Shown in pieces: positions 7,879-11,420 of a stretch of 11,420 nt of DNA. The position numbers and the translations under genes are program-made. Source of the stretch: an uncultured Blautia sp. (GTDB lineage: Bacteria > Bacillota > Clostridia > Lachnospirales > Lachnospiraceae). Position 1 is the stretch's first letter. Each line of letters starts with the position of its first letter. The stretch covers positions 1 through 11,420 of the forward strand of contig CAMOXX010000070.1 of NCBI GenBank assembly GCA_946629475.1, written 5' to 3'. The notes beneath the pieces were generated by a model. It was not told the origin of the DNA. It worked only from the letters and a program-made list of their open reading frames with translations, and did not search any database.

Positions 7879-9257
7879 AGGTAGTTGTATACAGTACAGG
7901 ATCGTCCTATGGGATGATCAGAAATGTGAAGAGTTTTACTGCTGTTCCCACCATGAATGAACAGTGGAAACGGATACGCAGCCATTATGCAGACTATGAG
8001 TTTACCATAGTTACAACAAAAGGTTACGGGTCGCATCTGGTAGATTATGATAATAATAAGCAGGAGATCGCTCCGGAAGGCGTTAAACTGATTATCCTTG
8101 ATCCTTCATCCGATACTGACGCCTATGTGGAAGCGATCCGGAAGCAGGCGCCTTCGATCGCGATTGCCACTTCCTATTTTGGAGGAGCAGTTGACTGGGA
8201 GACCCTGAAGGATGCGCTGATCGCGGAGGAACTCAGGCAGGTGGGCATCCGGGCGGTATCCAATTCCCTTTTTGCCGCCGAGACCTTTTTTGATAAATGG
8301 AATACCCACAGGGTGCTTACGGAAAAGGGCTTTCCTGTAGCCAAAGCCACACATATTCCTGCCGTGTACCAGAAACTGTCGAAGGAGAATCCGGCTCTTT
8401 TCTCAAATGTATATCTGGATCTGGCCTTTCACAGGATCAGGCAGATGCAGTTTCCGGTTATCGTGAAGTCGGCAGGTGCTTCCGGTTCAAGCGGTATCTT
8501 CGTGGCTTCAGACTTTGAGAAAGCAAAGGAGAATATTCTGTCACGGGATGATTCGGCAGACCTGATCGTAGAGGAGATGCTCAAAGGTGAGCAGTTTGGA
8601 ACAGAGATTCACGGTACAAAGGGAAATTATACGATTCTGCCCCCGTTTAAGTTCAACCTCAACGATGAAGGCATCATAGAGACACGTGAAAAAATAAAGT
8701 ATGGTCCGATCACGGATGAAAGATACAGGATTGAGGAGCTGCGATCCATGCTCAGGCGTCTTGCGGAGGAGATGGGGATCGAAGGCTGTGCGCAGGTCGA
8801 TCTTGCCTTTGACGGAAATAAATGGAGCATCATAGAAGTGAATCCGAGGCTTTCAGGCATGACATCCGCCAGTGCGGCACTGGAAAGCCGCTATGCGCTG
8901 GAGGTCTGCATCGAATCCTGCCTTGATAAGAAAATCAATTATGATGTTCCCGAGATTCTGGAAAAATGTATCTCCTTCGGAGCAAGGCTCCAGTCTCTTG
9001 ATGATGTTAAGGGGCTGGAAAAAGAAAAACATATGAAATATATGGAGAAAGGTTCGCCCGACTTTTCCCTCTATGGAAGACCGGATCTTGTTGTTTACGG
9101 CGCGAATATCACGCTGGGAGGCTTTGCAAGTTTTTCGGATATGGCTGACGAGTTAAAGCGCCTTGCGGGATTATATCCGAATGTTATAAGCGAAAGAATC
9201 ATTGCCTACGCAGAAAAAATCGCTGAGGAAGAGTCAGGGTCGGAAAAGGAAGAATAA
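7875..9257 (+). CDS. ATP-grasp carboxylate-amine ligase, first paralogue
   Basis: A 460-residue ATP-grasp enzyme resembling D-Ala-D-Ala ligases and L-amino acid ligases, which form amide bonds through an acyl-phosphate. Residues 1 to about 140 are the N-terminal substrate domain (MKVVVYS start, then DALIAEELRQVGI and the FDKWNTH helix that opens ATP-grasp proteins). FPVIVKS carries the ATP lysine 198, followed by a Gly/Ser-rich loop (GASGSSG). The hinge is IVEEML with E233-E234. Metal ligands are D309 (QVDLAF), E321 and N323 (IIEVNPRLSG). All key residues are present, so it should be active. The ATG overlaps the upstream stop as ATGA, suggesting translational coupling; GGAGAG lies 8 nt upstream. 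An in-frame GTG at 7815 lies inside the upstream gene and was not used, since the family start fits 7875. The next gene encodes a paralogue. Substrates cannot be read; the NRPS product or a free amino acid is a reasonable guess. Confidence 0.93.
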   Translation: MKVVVYSTGSSYGMIRNVKSFTAVPTMNEQWKRIRSHYADYEFTIVTTKGYGSHLVDYDNNKQEIAPEGVKLIILDPSSDTDAYVEAIRKQAPSIAIATSYFGGAVDWETLKDALIAEELRQVGIRAVSNSLFAAETFFDKWNTHRVLTEKGFPVAKATHIPAVYQKLSKENPALFSNVYLDLAFHRIRQMQFPVIVKSAGASGSSGIFVASDFEKAKENILSRDDSADLIVEEMLKGEQFGTEIHGTKGNYTILPPFKFNLNDEGIIETREKIKYGPITDERYRIEELRSMLRRLAEEMGIEGCAQVDLAFDGNKWSIIEVNPRLSGMTSASAALESRYALEVCIESCLDKKINYDVPEILEKCISFGARLQSLDDVKGLEKEKHMKYMEKGSPDFSLYGRPDLVVYGANITLGGFASFSDMADELKRLAGLYPNVISERIIAYAEKIAEEESGSEKEE

Positions 9258-9259
9258 TC

Positions 9260-10615
9260 ATGAAGAAAAGAGTCGTATTATATTCATCGAATTCAAAGCG
9301 CCGCTCCAAAGACTCCAACTGCGTCGTCTTTCCGAAGTGGAACGCGCTTTGGGATAAGCTTGCTGAGGAATATCCTGCGTGTGATATCTATCTTGTCGTG
9401 CAGCTGAATGGCAGATACTATCTTGATATCTATGACGGAGAACTTATCAGTCCGCCGGATCGGATTCATCTCGAAATCCTGGATATGGAAGCCGGGCTGG
9501 AAGAGTTTGTTGAGAGGATTACAGAGCTGAAGCCGGATGTCGCCATAGCCATGCCGGGTCCCGTATCGGGAATGGACTGGAACGGGCTTCGTGACGCGTC
9601 AATTGCGGAGGAGCTGAAATGCCGCGGGATAGAAACCATCTGTTATCCGCTCAGGACTGCCGAGATCTGCTTTGATAAATGGCTGACCCACCAGTTCCTC
9701 GAAGAACACGGTTTTAATGTGGCAAAAGCAGTCTATGTTCATCACGAGCTGTTTTTCGCGGGGAAAAATGATCCCTACTCCACAGGAAACGTCTATCAGG
9801 AGATGGTGCTTCAGAAGGTAAAAAGACTTCCGTTCCCTGTGATCATTAAGGGGACAACAGGCTCTGCCTCATCCGGAATCGTTGTCTCCGCTTCCTTTGA
9901 GGATGCGAAGACTTACCTGCTCTCAGAGAATAATAAAGAGGATCTGATTGTAGAGGAGATGCTTAAGGGTCAGGAATACGGCACGGAAATCCATGGATGC
10001 AGGGGGCATTATAATGTTATCCCGCCAATCATGAAATTTACGACGGACAATGAAGATGTCATTGATCCTCTTGGACTTACCACACTCAAGTTCGGGCCGA
10101 TGACCGGAGAAAAGTATCATTCCGATGAATTTGTCTCTGAACTGACGCGCATGGCAGAGCTGCTGGATCTTGCGGGAAACAACAACCTTGATATGATGCT
10201 CTGCGATGGCAAATGGTATATTCTTGAAATCAATGCCAGGTGGTCAGGCGTGACGACTCTTACCGCCTGCTGCGAGGACAGAAGCCCGTATGCTGTCTAC
10301 CTCGAACAGTATACAGGATCAAAGAAAGACTATACCGACCTGTCAAACCTCAGGATCGCCTGCAATTTTAAAATGTCAGGCGGCACTGAGCAGATGCTTG
10401 AAAAGCTCAGTAAGGAAGACTGCGTAGACAGCGTCATTCGTTATGAGATCATAAGGCCCGATGGGACGAAATACAATTTTAACGATGTGATCATCGGAGG
10501 ATTTGATTCGTTCGGGGAGATGCTGAAATCACTGGCCCGCCTTCAGAAGGCTTATCCGGATGAGATCTCTAAAGATCTGGTATCTGCAATTACGCAGAAG
10601 CTGCCCATGCTCTGA
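9260..10615 (+). CDS. ATP-grasp carboxylate-amine ligase, second paralogue
   Basis: A 451-residue ATP-grasp ligase starting 2 nt after the preceding stop, with AAGGA 8 nt upstream. It matches its neighbour along its length: DASIAEELKCRGI and FDKWLTH in the N-terminal part, then VEEMLKG and GTEIHG almost identical in both. ATP lysine 197 sits in FPVIIKG, hinge glutamates are E232-E233, and metal ligands are D311 (NNLDMML), E323 and N325 (ILEINARWSG). Differences from the first copy fall where substrates would bind: GTTGSASSG against SAGASGSSG in the small loop, and NARWSGVTT against NPRLSGMTS after the metal ligands. The pair looks like an old tandem duplication that diverged to different substrates and kept catalysis, rather than a dead copy. 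It is probably the last gene of the operon, with a hairpin just downstream. It could ligate an amino acid to the NRPS product or make a dipeptide building block; the sequence does not decide. Confidence 0.93.
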   Translation: MKKRVVLYSSNSKRRSKDSNCVVFPKWNALWDKLAEEYPACDIYLVVQLNGRYYLDIYDGELISPPDRIHLEILDMEAGLEEFVERITELKPDVAIAMPGPVSGMDWNGLRDASIAEELKCRGIETICYPLRTAEICFDKWLTHQFLEEHGFNVAKAVYVHHELFFAGKNDPYSTGNVYQEMVLQKVKRLPFPVIIKGTTGSASSGIVVSASFEDAKTYLLSENNKEDLIVEEMLKGQEYGTEIHGCRGHYNVIPPIMKFTTDNEDVIDPLGLTTLKFGPMTGEKYHSDEFVSELTRMAELLDLAGNNNLDMMLCDGKWYILEINARWSGVTTLTACCEDRSPYAVYLEQYTGSKKDYTDLSNLRIACNFKMSGGTEQMLEKLSKEDCVDSVIRYEIIRPDGTKYNFNDVIIGGFDSFGEMLKSLARLQKAYPDEISKDLVSAITQKLPML

Positions 10616-10619
10616 TCCT

Positions 10620-10654
10620 TTTTCAGGCTGCCGGCTTTTCCGGCTGCCTGAAAA
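10620..10654 (+). terminator. Probable operon-ending hairpin with weak U tract
   Basis: Arms at 10620-10634 and 10640-10654 pair with one mismatch (TTTCAGGCTGCCGG with CCGGCTGCCTGAAA as the core), around a 5-nt CTTTT loop. It begins 5 nt after the stop of the second ATP-grasp gene. The following bases (ttgttc) are only partly U-rich, so termination may be incomplete. Position and stability are strong; function as an intrinsic terminator is inferred. Confidence 0.6.
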
Positions 10655-10705
10655 TTGTTCCGCGCTCCTCTCACGGCTGAGTTACGGAGCGGCCCGTACA
10701 TTAAA

Positions 10706-10734
10706 GTGAGGGAAAAGGTACTTTTACCCCTCAC
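10706..10734 (+). promoter_or_regulatory. Leader hairpin upstream of the phosphatase gene
   Basis: GTGAGGG (10706-10712) pairs with CCCTCAC (10728-10734). An inner AAAAG (10713-10717) pairs with CTTTT (10721-10725) around a GTA loop, leaving a 2-nt bulge (AC) on the 3' side. No U tract follows, so it is not a plain terminator. It could be an RNA switch element (see the overlapping alternative pairing at 10728-10749) or, as DNA, an operator dyad. I see no convincing -35/-10 promoter in the 10655-10756 interval. Confidence 0.45.
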
Positions 10735-10749
10735 ATCATGATATGAGGG
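10728..10749 (+). promoter_or_regulatory. Alternative hairpin that would hide the phosphatase ribosome binding site
   Basis: CCCTCA (10728-10733) is complementary to TGAGGG (10744-10749), the core of the ribosome binding site for the ATG at 10757. The intervening ATCATGAT is self-complementary and extends the stem slightly past a C-A mismatch. The same CCCTCA is the 3' arm of the 10706-10734 hairpin, so the two folds exclude each other. Base pairing is seen directly; a regulatory role is inferred. Confidence 0.4.
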
Positions 10750-10756
10750 AACTACA

Positions 10757-11420
10757 ATGGCGCATGTGAGAAGAATCGGTTTAAAGAATCTGTACAATTT
10801 CAGGGATCTGGGAGGGTATTCCGGCGATCATGGAAGGATCACATCCTGGAACCGCCTGTACCGCAGTGACTGCCCGAGTGCTCTTGGGAAGGATGAATGG
10901 CAGGCGCTTTATGATCTCGGGATCAGGACGCTCATTGATCTCAGGAGTACATTTGAAGCCTCTGAGAATCCGGTAAATGCTCCGGACGGATTTCGGTATC
11001 TGGACTGTCACTTCTTTTATGAAGAAGAGGGCGCCGATCTGAGAGGAGAGGCCGGAAGGAAGTTTATGGAGAGCCTGAGCCTTGACTACCGCGTGATGAC
11101 GGAGAGCTCCATAGCCAGGATCGGATATATCCTCACTGTGCTTTCCCGCAGCCTTGAAAAAGGAAATACGGTCTTTTTCTGTACTGCGGGAAAGGACCGT
11201 ACCGGAATTATCGCAGCTGAAATTCTCCACTTATGCGGAGTCTGCGACGAGGATATCATTGCGGATTATGCCATAACGGAAATCTACAACGAAGAGATCA
11301 TCCGGTCCCGGATCGCTTCCATACCAAAGGAAATTCTGGCTCATGTATCCGCGCAGACCATGGCAAAAGCTGCCAGTTCCAGGCCGGAGATCATGCGTGA
11401 ATATCTGGCATGGTCAGAAA
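10757..11420 (+). CDS. Tyrosine/dual-specificity phosphatase, Y_phosphatase3 (LipA-like) family, 3' truncated by window
   Basis: At least 221 residues; the frame is open to the right edge, so the C-terminus is missing (family proteins are usually about 240-280 residues). The N-terminus carries the family signature NFRDLGGY at 14-21, then YRSD and LIDLRS. The catalytic P-loop is CTAGKDR with nucleophile C142 and R148 (CX5R), followed by TG and the DEDIIADYAITE helix. These enzymes use a cysteinyl-phosphate intermediate on phosphotyrosine, phosphoserine/threonine or phosphoinositides. The residue before the cysteine is Phe where the family normally has His (HCTAGKDRTG), which may change the cysteine pKa or substrate choice. 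The start is set by GAGGGA 6 nt upstream. No signal peptide is visible, so the protein is probably cytosolic. It is separated from the operon by a hairpin and may be an independent neighbour rather than a cluster gene. Confidence 0.93.
   Translation, partial: MAHVRRIGLKNLYNFRDLGGYSGDHGRITSWNRLYRSDCPSALGKDEWQALYDLGIRTLIDLRSTFEASENPVNAPDGFRYLDCHFFYEEEGADLRGEAGRKFMESLSLDYRVMTESSIARIGYILTVLSRSLEKGNTVFFCTAGKDRTGIIAAEILHLCGVCDEDIIADYAITEIYNEEIIRSRIASIPKEILAHVSAQTMAKAASSRPEIMREYLAWSE

Noticed and set aside
10655..10702. Possible sigma-70 type promoter (TACATT as -10 at 10697)
   Set aside because: No acceptable -35 at 16-18 nt upstream (the best is CGGCTG), so the match is no better than chance.
10781..11230. 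149-codon open frame on the - strand
   Set aside because: Antisense to the NFRDLGG/CX5R phosphatase on the + strand, which has a start, ribosome site and complete motifs.
1..11420. CRISPR arrays, tRNA or rRNA genes, insertion sequences, integrase attachment sites
   Set aside because: I read for direct repeats with regular spacing, cloverleaf or CCA ends, and transposase motifs, and saw none.

Overview
The window looks like a piece of a biosynthetic gene cluster from a Clostridia-type Firmicute, plausibly a Lachnospiraceae-like gut or rumen anaerobe. This rests on the purine-rich Shine-Dalgarno sites, tightly packed same-strand genes, roughly balanced base composition and the protein families present. 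It is an inference by eye; no marker gene is present to fix the taxon. All five genes are on the + strand.

Positions 1-5635 hold the 3' part of a large non-ribosomal peptide synthetase (NRPS), cut by the left edge inside an adenylation domain. The visible order is A1(partial)-T1-C-A2-T2-C(terminal). There is no thioesterase, reductase, epimerase or methyltransferase domain. A1 lacks the aspartate that normally holds the substrate alpha-amino group. The last C domain has HHxxxDH in place of HHxxxDG.

Positions 5746-7878 encode an unusual fusion: an N-terminal family 2 glycosyltransferase joined to a C-terminal GH3-like (acyl-acid amido synthetase) region. All three nucleotide-binding motifs of the GH3-like part are degraded. 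Positions 7875-9257 and 9260-10615 encode two tandem, clearly paralogous ATP-grasp carboxylate-amine ligases of the D-Ala-D-Ala ligase type, both with intact metal and ATP residues. The NRPS, fusion and two ligase genes have gaps of 110 nt, a 4-nt overlap and 2 nt, so they read as one operon.

A long hairpin at 10620-10654 probably ends that operon. The 10656-10756 leader carries a second hairpin, one arm of which can alternatively pair with the ribosome binding site of the next gene. That gene, from 10757 and running off the right edge, encodes a NFRDLGG/CX5R tyrosine phosphatase of the Y_phosphatase3 (LipA-like) type.

Working model (inference): the NRPS makes a short peptide or N-acyl peptide. 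The terminal C domain, rather than a thioesterase, may release it. The two ATP-grasp enzymes add or cap with amino acids or amines by ATP-dependent amide bond formation. The glycosyltransferase-GH3 fusion may decorate the product with a sugar or supply a partner. I do not recognise the pathway as a characterised one and cannot name the product.
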